NCBI GenBank assembly: GCA_963718405.1
Contig: CAVQYZ010000001.1
Coordinates: forward strand, 620,001 to 684,000
DNA: 64,000 nucleotides
DNA from: Bog-756 sp963718405
GTDB lineage: Bacteria; Actinomycetota; Acidimicrobiia; Acidimicrobiales; RAAP-2
Direction of reading: 5' to 3'
The number at the start of each line of letters is the position of its first letter. The first letter of the stretch is position 1. This document shows positions 56,206-64,000 of the stretch, one piece after another. The notes under the pieces were generated by a model, which saw only the letters and a program-made list of their open reading frames with translations, was not told the origin of the DNA and made no database searches. The position numbers were made by a program, and so were the translations under genes.

Positions 56206-56396
56206 GACGTTCCACCCTAACGGCGTACGGCCAAGCCCGAGGAAGAGACACCGCCCGAGGAAGGTGTCCCATACCACCGAATAGAGGCTGCGCCGGAGAC
56301 AAACGAACCCTCAGGGTAACGGGTTTGGATCGGAGCATCTGTGACGTGGTAGCACGGCCTCTAGTTCACCCGGAAACCGCAGGACTCCCGAGTTAT

Positions 56397-56645
56397 TCAC
56401 CGCTGGAGTGCTTGCCTCGATTTTGACACAGTCGCCTTTTTTTGCGATTCGCCGTCAAGACACATCAAGTTGGGTGCACTTTGCAGCTCCGGGTAGATGG
56501 CAGAGACACACGTTCCAGTAGTATTCGAAACCGCTCCGACCACGTCTCCAGTGAACCGTCCTGAGTTGGGCTCGCTGCAGCCCAGGGATAGAACTGCAGT
56601 CAGCCCAACCACGATTACTACCGCCGCCCTTGGAGCACTCACCAT
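56397..56645 (-). CDS. Small putative lipoprotein
   Basis: ATG 56645 gives 82 residues: MVSAPRAAVVIVVGLTAVLSLGC, a signal peptide ending in lipobox LSLGC, then SEPNSGRFTGDVVGAVSNTTG and CVSAIYPELQSAPNLMC with a Cys pair. A basic C-terminus follows. No family is recognised. The start is supported only by AAGG close to the ATG, so it could be spurious, but the lipobox argues for a real gene. Confidence 0.5.
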   Translation of the reverse strand: MVSAPRAAVVIVVGLTAVLSLGCSEPNSGRFTGDVVGAVSNTTGTCVSAIYPELQSAPNLMCLDGESQKKATVSKSRQALQR

Positions 56646-57130
56646 CCTTCAGTGTGCACTATTTGCCCAAGGGTGTCTCCTGTCGCCGGGAGAGTGGCGC
56701 ACTTGGTAGTCGGCCCACGGTCCTAGGGGGACGCAGCGAAAAACTCCAACGCGATGTTGTCCAGACCCTGTCGGAGGACCGAGAAGACTGTCGCCTCCAC
56801 CATGGGTGAACGAGAACGTTCCGATGGAGTACTGCCGGACCAGGACGGCATTGAATGCTCGGGATTTCTCGTCAGTCGTCGGAGGGTTCATCGGACTCAT
56901 TCTCGTCTACTCGGTAGCTTGCCCCTGATCAATGACAATGGGTAGAGCGCTTTTCGACCCTGGCTCAACGGCACTTCGAGGCAACCCTGACCTCCCCGGG
57001 CGTCGAGCATTGGGAGCACTTCCAGAGCCCCAAGTGTCGGTCCGCAGGTCAATCCATCGCCGGCCGTCTCAGAGTCGGCCGTCGACCGGTTGTCCTACCC
57101 CTTCGTAGCTCGGTAAAGGCTACGATTGGG
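56646..57130. other. Intergenic region before the glyA riboswitch
   Basis: No gene is supported. An inverted repeat CGGCCG-N9-CGGCCG lies at 57062-57082, and TACGAT just before the riboswitch (about 57121) is a likely -10 element for glyA. Confidence 0.4.
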
Positions 57131-57214
57131 GTGGGTCGTTACTGGCGTCTGGGTGGAGCACCACCGGGGACCGATCCGTCGGCAGTATGCCGGAAAATGC
57201 CGTGCGCCTGGGCG
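57131..57214 (+). promoter_or_regulatory. ZTP (pfl) riboswitch upstream of glyA
   Basis: The conserved blocks of the pfl/ZTP motif are present in order: GGGTCGTTACTGGCG (57133-57147), GGTGGAGCACCACCGGGGAC (57152-57171), and GCCGTGCGCCTGGGC (about 57199-57213) after a variable hairpin. ZTP riboswitches sense the purine intermediate ZMP/ZTP, which accumulates when 10-formyl-tetrahydrofolate is short, and switch on one-carbon genes such as glyA. The element ends about 30 nt before the glyA start, so control is likely over translation or early termination. Confidence 0.82.
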
Positions 57215-57245
57215 AACAGTCGAAGTCGTCCCCAAGGAGTGCATG

Positions 57246-58670
57246 ATGCCCGACTCGCCCGTGTCCATCGCCTATCGATCGGCGATGGACGTCATCGCCG
57301 CGGCCGAACCAGATGTGGCCGGGGCCATCGTCGGTGAGCTGGAGTCCCAACGGCGCCAATTGAAGCTCATCGCTTCAGAGAACTACGCCTCTCCAGCCGT
57401 GCTGCTCGCCATGGGCAACTGGCTGTCGGACAAGTACGCCGAAGGCACTCCAGGCCATCGCTTCTATGCCGGATGCGAGATGGTTGACCGCATCGAAACG
57501 TTGGCTAGCGACCACGCTAAGGCGCTCTTTGGTGCCGAGCACGCCTACGTCCAACCCCATTCGGGTATCGACGCAAACCTGGTCGCCTACTGGGCCATCC
57601 TTGCCCACCGAATCGAACGGCCTGTTCTCGCTGATGCTGATGTGGTTCATGTAAACGACCTCGAAGCCGTGAGCTGGGACAAGCTGCGCAATGACCTGCA
57701 CTCCCAGCGCATGATGGGCATGGCTCTCGACGCCGGTGGCCATCTCACCCATGGATTCCGACCCAACATCTCCGGGAAGCTCTTCGACCAGACGAGCTAC
57801 GGCGTCGATCCCACCTCCGGGCTCCTCGACTACGACGCCATCGCTGCTCAGGCCAGGGAGTTCCGTCCCTTGGTGCTGGTAGCGGGCTACTCCGCTTACC
57901 CCCGGAACCCTAATTTCGCCACCTTGGCCGAGATCGCCCACGATGTCGGGGCCACGTTCATGGTCGACATGGCCCACTTCGCTGGTCTGGTGGCCGGAAA
58001 GGTACTCACAGGCGAGCTCGATCCGGTTCCTTATGCCGATGTGGTGACCTCCACTACCCACAAGTCACTGCGCGGGCCTCGAGGTGGGCTGGTGCTCTGC
58101 ACCGAGGAGTATGCACCATACGTAGACAGGGGGTGTCCAATGGTCCTAGGCGGACCGTTACCCCACGTGATGGCGGCCAAGGCCATCGCTTTGTCCGAAG
58201 CCCGCCAGCCTTCATTCGCCACGTATGCGGCCCAGATCGTGGCAAATGCCCAGGCGCTTGCTGATGGGTTGGTACGTAGAGGAGCAGAACTGGTCACCGG
58301 TGGCACCGACAACCATCTTGTCCTCATCGACGTTGCCACAAGCTTCGGCCTCACTGGTCGTCAGGCAGAGGCCGCTCTACTTGATGCGGGCGTCGTCACA
58401 AATCGAAACTCAGTACCAGGTGACGGCAACGGGGCCTGGTACACCTCTGGGATCCGACTCGGCACACCGGCATTGACCACACTCGGATTCGGGGTAGACG
58501 AGCTCGATGAGGTCGCTGGCATCCTCGTGAATGCACTACGAGCCACGAGCCCCGCTACGTCCACCGCCAAGGCGAAGTACGAGATCGATCCTGTCGTTGC
58601 CCAGGCCTGCCGGGCCCGGTGCGCCGATCTGCTCGCCCACCACCAGCTCTATCCGGAGATCAAACTGTGA
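57246..58670 (+). CDS. glyA: Serine hydroxymethyltransferase
   Basis: AAGGAG lies 6 nt before ATG 57246 (ATG 57243 is adjacent). The 474-residue protein contains LKLIASENYASPAVL, NKYAEG-type text SDKYAEGTPGHRFYAGCE, VQPHSGIDANLVAYWAIL, FMVDMAHFAGLVAGKV and the PLP-Lys motif TSTTHKSLRGPRGG (Lys about residue 273). It converts serine and tetrahydrofolate to glycine and methylene-tetrahydrofolate. It is longer than E. coli GlyA (417), with extra residues at about 170-200 and a C-terminal extension, as in some actinobacterial forms. The ZTP riboswitch upstream fits one-carbon control. Confidence 0.93.
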   Translation: MPDSPVSIAYRSAMDVIAAAEPDVAGAIVGELESQRRQLKLIASENYASPAVLLAMGNWLSDKYAEGTPGHRFYAGCEMVDRIETLASDHAKALFGAEHAYVQPHSGIDANLVAYWAILAHRIERPVLADADVVHVNDLEAVSWDKLRNDLHSQRMMGMALDAGGHLTHGFRPNISGKLFDQTSYGVDPTSGLLDYDAIAAQAREFRPLVLVAGYSAYPRNPNFATLAEIAHDVGATFMVDMAHFAGLVAGKVLTGELDPVPYADVVTSTTHKSLRGPRGGLVLCTEEYAPYVDRGCPMVLGGPLPHVMAAKAIALSEARQPSFATYAAQIVANAQALADGLVRRGAELVTGGTDNHLVLIDVATSFGLTGRQAEAALLDAGVVTNRNSVPGDGNGAWYTSGIRLGTPALTTLGFGVDELDEVAGILVNALRATSPATSTAKAKYEIDPVVAQACRARCADLLAHHQLYPEIKL

Positions 58671-59129
58671 AGCCGCATGAGTAGAAGCAAAGACAATCCC
58701 GTGGCGGTGCAGTTCAAACGTTCGCCTCGGCGGGAATGTCCCGTAGGACCGGCTGGAAGATACGTGGATAAGCCTGGGATGCGGGACGTCCTAAGTTCGG
58801 GGCGGAATTCGCTCTCGTGGCACTCCTGACGCGTGGCGCATTTGAAGCGGTCGCTCTCATCTACGGGTCACATTGCACGAGCATCGAGGACGACTGGGAA
58901 CGGTGCCTCCTCACGAACGACCGTTGAGTTGACAAGCCGTGGCCGGGCGGCTTTCGATGCGTACACAGCAGCTCTCCGCAAGCTGCTCACTGACCTGTAG
59001 CGTTCCGGCGGGGCGATCGCCGCTGGTCAAGGGCAAAAGAAGGGTTGGACGGAGGAGATGGGCGCCCGAGAACGCCGGTGGTAGACGAATCTGCGGTCCG
59101 ACTCAACGAAACCGCCTATCGTCAGCAGA
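58671..59129. other. Intergenic region, no gene seen
   Basis: 459 bp follow glyA with no supported gene, RNA or strong hairpin. Its short open frames have no ribosome binding sites and no family signature. Confidence 0.4.
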
Positions 59130-59540
59130 GTGACCCAACACTTCGGCTACGCCATCGACAAACGCTATCTGCCGGTGTTGTTGCCTTTTCTCCTGCGGCC
59201 CGGAAGTGACGGCGTCACACTTACTGATGAGGGTCGACTAATAGCGACCTTTGGTTTTTTCAAGGTGTCCACGCCCCTTTCGAACATTACGGGTGCACAC
59301 ATCACGCGGAGCTACCGCTGGTGGACGGCCTTTGGGGTTCGCATGTCGCGGGCCGACGACGGACTGACCTTTGGAACGAATCACGATGCAGGCGTCTGCA
59401 TCCATTTCGCAGATAAGGTGCCCTCGCCACTACGAAGAAGCGGCCATTCGGCGCTCACAGTCACCGTAGCCGATCTAGAGGCGATGACAACGGCGTTGGG
59501 CGGAGACGAGAAAGAATCACTTGCACCTCAGCCTGAGTGA
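59130..59540 (+). CDS. Conserved hypothetical protein
   Basis: GTG 59130 gives 136 residues without signal or membrane segment. VTLTDEGRLIATFGFFKVSTPLSNITGAHITRSYRWWTAFGVRM has the strand pattern of a PH-like or split-barrel fold, followed by TFGTNHDAGVCIHFADKVPS and a C-terminal helix LTVTVADLEAMTTALGG. It resembles small proteins seen in mycobacteria with no known role. Confidence 0.55.
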   Translation: MTQHFGYAIDKRYLPVLLPFLLRPGSDGVTLTDEGRLIATFGFFKVSTPLSNITGAHITRSYRWWTAFGVRMSRADDGLTFGTNHDAGVCIHFADKVPSPLRRSGHSALTVTVADLEAMTTALGGDEKESLAPQPE

Positions 59541-59610
59541 ATCATCTGGTCGCCCGGGTTCTTCTCAACTGAACATGTGCCCTGAACATTGGGCAGGCTC
59601 AACCGGTCGA

Positions 59611-60180
59611 TCAGTATCGTGATCGGCCGCCGTACCCACGGTCACCGGGCATGGGTTGTACTTTGACTCCGGCGGCTGTGAGGAACTGGCGGACCTGAGC
59701 GGCGTGCTCAATGATGTGCAGGGGCGCGCTTCCGACAATCACTCCGTACAGCATGTCGTGGTAACGATGGGCGGCAGGGAGGGGTCTAGCTGCTGACTCC
59801 TCGGTGAGAGCGTCAAGCGTTCGAGTCACCTTCTCACGGCAGTGGTCGGTATAACCGAGCAGTTCGGTCTTGGTGAACACTCGGTTAGGGAAGCCGTAGG
59901 TATTTTCGTCAAAGGGGTGGGGTGGTTCCCAGGGCTCGAACTCCGCACTGAGGTCGTAGTCGAGGGTCAATAGCGCGTGATAGGCCAGAAACCAAGGGGC
60001 CGAGCCGTGTAACCCCCCGTGCTGCGTCGGAGCCGTGGGTGCTTCGTCCGGCCAGAGGTCCGACTCCCACAGAATGTCGGGACAATCCTGGAGCGCGGCT
60101 TCCATCAGTCGGAGTGCTTCCTCGAAGTTGCTGACCATGCTCTGGACAAGCGGGTTCGCCACGCATACGTAATAGCGCAT
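59611..60180 (-). CDS. DinB-family protein
   Basis: I take ATG 60180 (MRYYVCVANPLVQSM); the frame stays open to 60282. The 189-residue protein has the DinB/YfiT four-helix pattern: NFEEALRLMEAALQDC, WFLAYHALLTLDYDL (with a His), and GVIVGSAPLHIIEHAAQVRQFL (His pair), which together would bind a metal. Such proteins are thiol- or metal-dependent transferases of unknown substrate. It is convergent with the hypothetical gene at 59130. Confidence 0.7.
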   Translation of the reverse strand: MRYYVCVANPLVQSMVSNFEEALRLMEAALQDCPDILWESDLWPDEAPTAPTQHGGLHGSAPWFLAYHALLTLDYDLSAEFEPWEPPHPFDENTYGFPNRVFTKTELLGYTDHCREKVTRTLDALTEESAARPLPAAHRYHDMLYGVIVGSAPLHIIEHAAQVRQFLTAAGVKVQPMPGDRGYGGRSRY

Positions 60181-60198
60181 ATTCAACTGGGGCTGATC

Positions 60199-60459
60199 CT
60201 TTTGCCGGTCGGTGGGGTCCTTATTGTGATCGCCCTGATCGGCGGGGCCGCAGGTGCGGCTCGCTGATCGGGGTCCCCTCAACGAGGGTGGAGCACCGCC
60301 TATTACGTCGTTGTCGGTGCTATAGGTCCGCTCACGGTGTCACTCATTCTGTTCGATTCCCGGAGGGCCGGAATGACGATGCGAAGCAGGCTTGCCCTAT
60401 CAGGCCATGTCGCTTCGGTGCTCGGAGCCATGGCCGCACTGCTGATGTTTCCCTACTAG
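60199..60459 (+). pseudogene. Possible broken small membrane-protein gene
   Basis: One frame gives LGLILLPVGGVLIVIALIGGAAG, a stop (TGA 60265-60267), then after 33 nt in the same frame YYVVVGAIGPLTVSLILFD and LSGHVASVLGAMAALLMFPY before TAG 60457. Three hydrophobic helices in one frame with an internal stop suggest a small membrane protein that was lost. No start codon with a ribosome binding site is seen. Confidence 0.25.
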
Positions 60460-60464
60460 CAAGG

Positions 60465-61121
60465 CTATCCCCAAATACCGGGTCGGTGGGATGTCGCAGA
60501 GGAGTGGGAAACCAAACTGTGGCTCAGCACCCTGACAGGGCGTAACCGGGCGTCTTCCGCTCCGAGCATCCACACCGAATCCGAAGGCCCAGACGAAGGC
60601 CTTCCAGTGCGGAGATACTGGAATACGACCGCCTTGGCTGAAATCGTTCCCGTCAGTGATCTCGTCCATTCGGCAATCGGGGCGTACTGCCACGCAGCGT
60701 CGTCGACAGGGTGCTTAACCGTCCACCCCTGTGACCCCAGAACAGTCCCTACTGTTCTGACAACCCTCTGGGTAGAGTCGGTCGACTTGAACATCGTGAG
60801 GACTTCAACACCACTCCACCCGGCCCGCCCGCCCAGATTGTCAGGGCATCCCGGCGACCAGACCGCATCGTTCTTGCGCGAGTCGACGATCTTCGATCCC
60901 AAGGGAACAGCACTCGCCACAGGTGACAGCTCCCGCAGGACCATCCCGCCAGGATCGCCCCCTGGGTGGCCGGATCTCAGGAGAGCGAAGGCCGTGAGTC
61001 CACCGGCGAGCGGGAGGATCACTACCGCGATCACCACGGGACGACTCCAGCGTGTGCCTAATCGATCACCGTCCACCGACACAGCCTCGGTCAACGGAGA
61101 ATGGTTCACGGTGTCCCTCAT
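60465..61121 (-). CDS. Membrane-anchored hypothetical protein
   Basis: The 218-residue protein has one membrane helix (PVVIAVVILPLAGGLTAFALL, about residues 30-50) and an outer part with WSPGCPDNLGGRAGWSGVEVL, QRVVRTVGTVLGSQGW and WMLGAEDARLRP. The tail after RLRP looks out of register: a neighbouring frame would give ALSGC and a stop, the kind of ending such proteins often have, so a frameshift near 60540 is possible. Function unknown. Confidence 0.5.
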   Translation of the reverse strand: MRDTVNHSPLTEAVSVDGDRLGTRWSRPVVIAVVILPLAGGLTAFALLRSGHPGGDPGGMVLRELSPVASAVPLGSKIVDSRKNDAVWSPGCPDNLGGRAGWSGVEVLTMFKSTDSTQRVVRTVGTVLGSQGWTVKHPVDDAAWQYAPIAEWTRSLTGTISAKAVVFQYLRTGRPSSGPSDSVWMLGAEDARLRPVRVLSHSLVSHSSATSHRPGIWG

Positions 61122-61289
61122 CGCCGGCTATGCCACGCTCCGTGCCCTGAACCGAGATTCACACCGAAGAGCACGCCTCGATTCTAGATCCGGATGAGGA
61201 CGTGACCCGTCGAGGCATGTCTCAGCACCAATGGGGCAGTGGCATCTCTCCACAGGACCCTCGACCGTCTCCGTTATAGGCCAGAGGCG

Positions 61290-61637
61290 CTACTCGGTCG
61301 GAGATACTCGGCGGGCCTGGAGGTCTCCACAGACGAAGGCGAATGCCAACACGGCAGCAGCCCAGGCATCCCTTGCTCCGATTGACCGAAAGCTGGCAAG
61401 GCTGACGACAGTGTCGAGTGAATCACTTGCTAGTGCCGCGGAGTTCCATCGGGCTACATCACCGGTATCGGCCGACTTTGCTGCGACAACGGTGCCCAAC
61501 CCTAAGACGATGTCTCTGATGCCTATTGTTCTCATGAGCAAGACAGAAGCACCGGTTGGCTCCTCACTGCCCGACAAGCGCATCGGCGCTTCGGGGGCCA
61601 CGACCAGTGCTACGCCGACCAAGGCCCGTAGCCACCC
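61290..61637 (-). CDS. Small membrane protein, DUF4267-like
   Basis: From ATG 61637 (the frame is open to TTG 61733) the 115-residue protein begins MGWLRALVGVALVVAPEAPM, with LMRTIGIRDIVLGLGTVVAA, SLDTVVSLASFRSIG and AWAAAVLAFAFVCGD. The R-ALxGxALxxAP, then R..G.RD..LG, then D....L pattern suggests the DUF4267 family of four-helix proteins. Role unknown. Confidence 0.5.
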   Translation of the reverse strand, partial: GWLRALVGVALVVAPEAPMRLSGSEEPTGASVLLMRTIGIRDIVLGLGTVVAAKSADTGDVARWNSAALASDSLDTVVSLASFRSIGARDAWAAAVLAFAFVCGDLQARRVSPTE

Positions 61638-61827
61638 CATCGCTTCATTGTTAGTGATCGACACAGCTGCAGCGTACCCAAGGGGCCCAGCCAGGATCCA
61701 TTGGATCTTCTGTCCCTGGTTGACCCTGAACAATGGGCGTCACACTCCGGCACCCGGAGCACACCAAGAGCGGTCGGGACAACGGACAGAATCGGCATCA
61801 GGGTACGTTGGGCAGTTGGGACGGTCA

Positions 61828-62265
61828 ATGCTGGCAATCGCAACGGCGATCATTTGCCTTCTGCTGGCTGCATGTGGCTCAACTGGAATGAGCTCATCGA
61901 GCACGGCCTCCGTTGTCCATAGCTCGTCTTACACCGCTCCGGCGCAGTCTGTGATCACCTACGACCGATCCTGCGACAAGACTGCAGTGAGCCAGATCGC
62001 CATGGACGACTGCGTCACCAGACGGCTTCACCAGGTAGAATGCCAACTGACTCAAGCGCTCAGTCAAGAGAAGAAATCGGTAGCCTCAGGTCTCGTGATT
62101 TCCGCAGAGTCCTTATTCGAGACGTTCGAGGTCGGCGAATGCAAGGCTGAGGCTGGACCAAATTTCGGGGGAACCAACTACCCCGTGGCATTTGGCAGCT
62201 GTGAGCTACAGCTAACCGTGCAGCGGATTCAGGTAATTGGGCGCATCGATTCAGCTCGACACTGA
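61828..62265 (+). CDS. LprI-like lipoprotein (DUF1311)
   Basis: ATG 61828 gives MLAIATAIICLLLAACGSTG, a signal peptide with lipobox LLAAC. The mature part (about 128 residues) has SCDKTAVSQIAMDDCVTRRLHQ, VECQLTQALSQ, FETFEVGECKAEAGPNFGGT and YPVAFGSCELQLTVQRIQVI, the Cys and Glu spacing of the LprI/DUF1311 domain, which in mycobacteria inhibits lysozyme. It is therefore a candidate surface lysozyme inhibitor. A terminator hairpin follows. Confidence 0.7.
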   Translation: MLAIATAIICLLLAACGSTGMSSSSTASVVHSSSYTAPAQSVITYDRSCDKTAVSQIAMDDCVTRRLHQVECQLTQALSQEKKSVASGLVISAESLFETFEVGECKAEAGPNFGGTNYPVAFGSCELQLTVQRIQVIGRIDSARH

Positions 62266-62301
62266 GCCCCTCCCCGGACCATCTACCTGACTAGGGGTGC
62301 C

Positions 62302-62332
62302 CCGCAACCCCGGTTACCCACCGGGGTTGCGG
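62302..62332 (+). terminator. Terminator after the LprI-like gene
   Basis: CCGCAACCCCGG (62302-62313) and CCGGGGTTGCGG (62321-62332) form a perfect 12-bp stem with a 7-nt loop, 36 bp after the stop at 62265. No T-tract follows. Confidence 0.75.
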
Positions 62333-62699
62333 CCAGGCAACAGAGATGCTCGAACCTTTCGGTGGCCACGAACGTCTACCAATAGGGCGGATCGATCTCT
62401 GCAGTAGCCAGGAGGATCGTACCGCTCGCGTTGCTGACTCGGAGGGAGTCAAAGATGTCGATCCGTCTGCTTGTGACAGTGCTTCTTCCTGCTTGTCACG
62501 GTGTTTCTTCCACCCATAGCCGTAGTCTCCGGATCCGCCACGATGACGAGCAGTGGGCTCGGCGACGATTATTGACCGGGGTCTACGGGCGCGGATGGGG
62601 GGTAGGTATACCGCAAGCTGGCTCTGGCATTTTCGCCTTGGCGGCCCCGCCCTGGCCATGGCAGGAGCGACATCGCCGACTGGGCTGTAGTGCCGCCTG
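62333..62699. other. Intergenic region, no gene seen
   Basis: 367 bp between two lipoprotein genes. No coding potential, RNA gene or repeat is evident. Confidence 0.4.
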
Positions 62700-63305
62700 A
62701 TGGAGGTCGTGCACAGGTGGCCAAGGGTGGCGACGATCTCTCTGATTGGAATGGTTCTTGTCCTGACGGGCTGCGGCACGAGCCCACCATCGGTCTCCCA
62801 TTCGAGTGTGACGCCCCGGCACCTGGCATCGAGGTCTCCAAAGCTAAGTCTGAATGTGAGCGGGGACTGCCCAACTTCACTGGGTCACAACGAGGAGGTT
62901 GTGAACGAATTTCCCGGCCCGCCTCTGGTTCCCCAGGCCGCCCCGGTCAGTGGACTTGTGTGTTGGTACAACCGCAGGAATGTCCCCGTTTCGGGGTCCC
63001 TGGGACGACAGGTGCGGCTCAACTCCCAAGAGGCCGGCGTGCTGGCCACTGCCGTGAGGAAGTTGAGTCTCCGGCCACCAACCGGTACTTCCAGCTGCCC
63101 CGCCAATGTTGGCACGGTCGCGTTGATCGGATTTTCATACGCTTCGCGGCCCGACGTCGCGCTCTGGTATTCGGCCAGCGGCTGCCAGGCGCTCGACAAC
63201 GGGCGGCTGGGCTCGTTCCAGGGAGCCAATCCGAGCTTCAGCGGGTTTGAAGAAACAATAGACAAGCTCGCACCGGCGTTCCCCGAATCTGCTGGGTCGC
63301 TCTGA
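62700..63305 (+). CDS. Putative lipoprotein of unknown function
   Basis: ATG 62700 gives 201 residues. RVATISLIGMVLVLTGC is a signal peptide with lipobox LVLTGC. After a Ser-rich linker come LNVSGDCPTSLG, LVCWYNRRNVPVSGSLGRQVRL, EAGVLATAVRKLSLRPPTGTSSCPAN and VALWYSASGCQALDNGRLGS. The six Cys and the pattern resemble small exported lipoproteins of actinobacteria with no known role. It is probably anchored to the outer face of the membrane. Confidence 0.6.
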   Translation: MEVVHRWPRVATISLIGMVLVLTGCGTSPPSVSHSSVTPRHLASRSPKLSLNVSGDCPTSLGHNEEVVNEFPGPPLVPQAAPVSGLVCWYNRRNVPVSGSLGRQVRLNSQEAGVLATAVRKLSLRPPTGTSSCPANVGTVALIGFSYASRPDVALWYSASGCQALDNGRLGSFQGANPSFSGFEETIDKLAPAFPESAGSL

Positions 63306-63421
63306 TCACCGGTTTCTTCGTGGGATTGCCATCGAGCGACGCAACTGGCGGCGCCCTCAAGGCCGGATTGGGCAGTCGCGAACCGGCACCGGAGCACTCC
63401 AAGCCTTTCGAGGTGTCGTCG

Positions 63422-64000
63422 TCAGTGAACCCGGCGGGCGCTCAACACCATCAATCGCGGGATCGCACCCGCATCGTCGAAACCGCCCGTCTCGATGAGC
63501 ACTTCCGCTGGAGGTGAGGGCTCAATCATGTCGTCTATGAACAGCCCGACTTCGCCCATCTCGTGGACGTATCTGCTGAGCGGCCGGTGGCTGAATGGCA
63601 GATAGACCCCCGGCTCGACCTCGTCGACCGCAGAGTGGTCATGCAGATAAGAGCCGACCCTCCAGTACTGATCGTCCGATCCCTGGTCGTCAACCCATCC
63701 GCTCCCTGGTGCTTGGAGAAGTGGGTGAACCAACAACAACAGGAATTGCCCTCCAGGGGCAATGACTCGGGCGATTTCGCGAATCGCCGGCTCGAATGGA
63801 TCTATGTGCTCAAGGGCGAGACACAGGACCACCGCATCAAATGTGGCGCTCCCGAATGGAACCTGCTCTGCAAGTGCTTGCACGAATCGCGGTGGACCGC
63901 CGCGAATATTCGCTTGTCGGATCTGCGAGGGTGTGGGGTCAAGGCCCACGACATCGGCTCCGCCACGGGCAATATGGCGAGCGACTTGTCCCTCGCCGCA
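63422..64000 (-). CDS. SAM-dependent methyltransferase (N-terminus beyond window)
   Basis: The frame continues past the right edge, so the true start lies outside; an internal GTG at 63949 is probably not the start. At the edge CGEGQVARHIARGGADVVGLDP is the end of motif I and the acidic loop of a class I methyltransferase. VPFGSATFDAVVLCLALEHIDPFEPAIREIARVIAPGGQFLLLLVHP follows as in UbiE/ubiquinone-type enzymes. The C-terminus ends IPRLMVLSARRVH. The substrate is unknown. Confidence 0.8.
   Translation of the reverse strand, partial: CGEGQVARHIARGGADVVGLDPTPSQIRQANIRGGPPRFVQALAEQVPFGSATFDAVVLCLALEHIDPFEPAIREIARVIAPGGQFLLLLVHPLLQAPGSGWVDDQGSDDQYWRVGSYLHDHSAVDEVEPGVYLPFSHRPLSRYVHEMGEVGLFIDDMIEPSPPAEVLIETGGFDDAGAIPRLMVLSARRVH

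Overview
The window comes from a high-GC actinobacterium. Several features suggest the class Acidimicrobiia or a close relative: a Gram-positive-type Tad/Flp pilus locus with no secretin, a mycobacterial-style steroid side-chain operon, several luciferase-like flavin oxidoreductases, maleylpyruvate-isomerase-type metal proteins, an Rpf domain, and many secreted proteins with repeat architectures. This placement is inferred from gene content; no rRNA or other marker gene is present.

Layout. 1-3.5 kb: the tail of an unknown gene, an orphan mobile mystery protein A regulator, small conserved genes, and a frameshifted phospholipase C with a PHO-box-like element upstream. 3.5-10.7 kb: housekeeping-type genes (TIGR03084 protein, threonine aldolase, EttA, a membrane protein, an S9 peptidase). 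11.2-22.3 kb: one long + strand run for a Tad pilus (two exported proteins, SAF/CpaB, TadZ, TadA, TadB, TadC, pilin and TadE/TadG-like proteins, and a LysM/BTAD protein), most genes overlapping by 4 bp. 23-28.4 kb: a giant secreted beta-helix protein and two small enzymes. 28.7-38.3 kb: a steroid side-chain block, with a minus-strand arm (CYP125-like P450 and two LLM enzymes) diverging from a plus-strand arm that matches the mycobacterial igr set (ChsE2, ChsH2, ChsE1, ChsH1, Ltp2). 38.3-44.7 kb: mixed enzymes, a copper monooxygenase, an ECF sigma/anti-sigma pair and a secreted propeller protein. 44.8-50.3 kb: FadD17-like and FadD19-like CoA ligases, an LLM enzyme and an isochorismatase-fold protein. 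50.6-64 kb: an accessory zone of small exported proteins, an Rpf-domain protein, an IS630 remnant and small lipoproteins, with glyA under a ZTP riboswitch inside it.

How the genes work together. The 28.7-50.3 kb region reads as part of a sterol catabolic programme: side-chain oxidation by a CYP125-like enzyme, CoA activation by FadD17/FadD19-like ligases, then dehydrogenation, hydration and retro-aldol removal of the last side-chain carbons by ChsE1/E2, ChsH1/H2 and Ltp2. Three of its promoters carry sites resembling the KstR operator TnnAACnnGTTnnA, so a KstR-type repressor encoded elsewhere may control them.

A caution for any reader: more than a dozen otherwise well-conserved genes are broken by single-base frameshifts, and most need one base removed to restore the frame. 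This looks more like uncorrected sequencing error than decay, although the concentration from tadC to the LysM/BTAD gene leaves real decay possible. I annotate these genes as the single gene they would be after correction.
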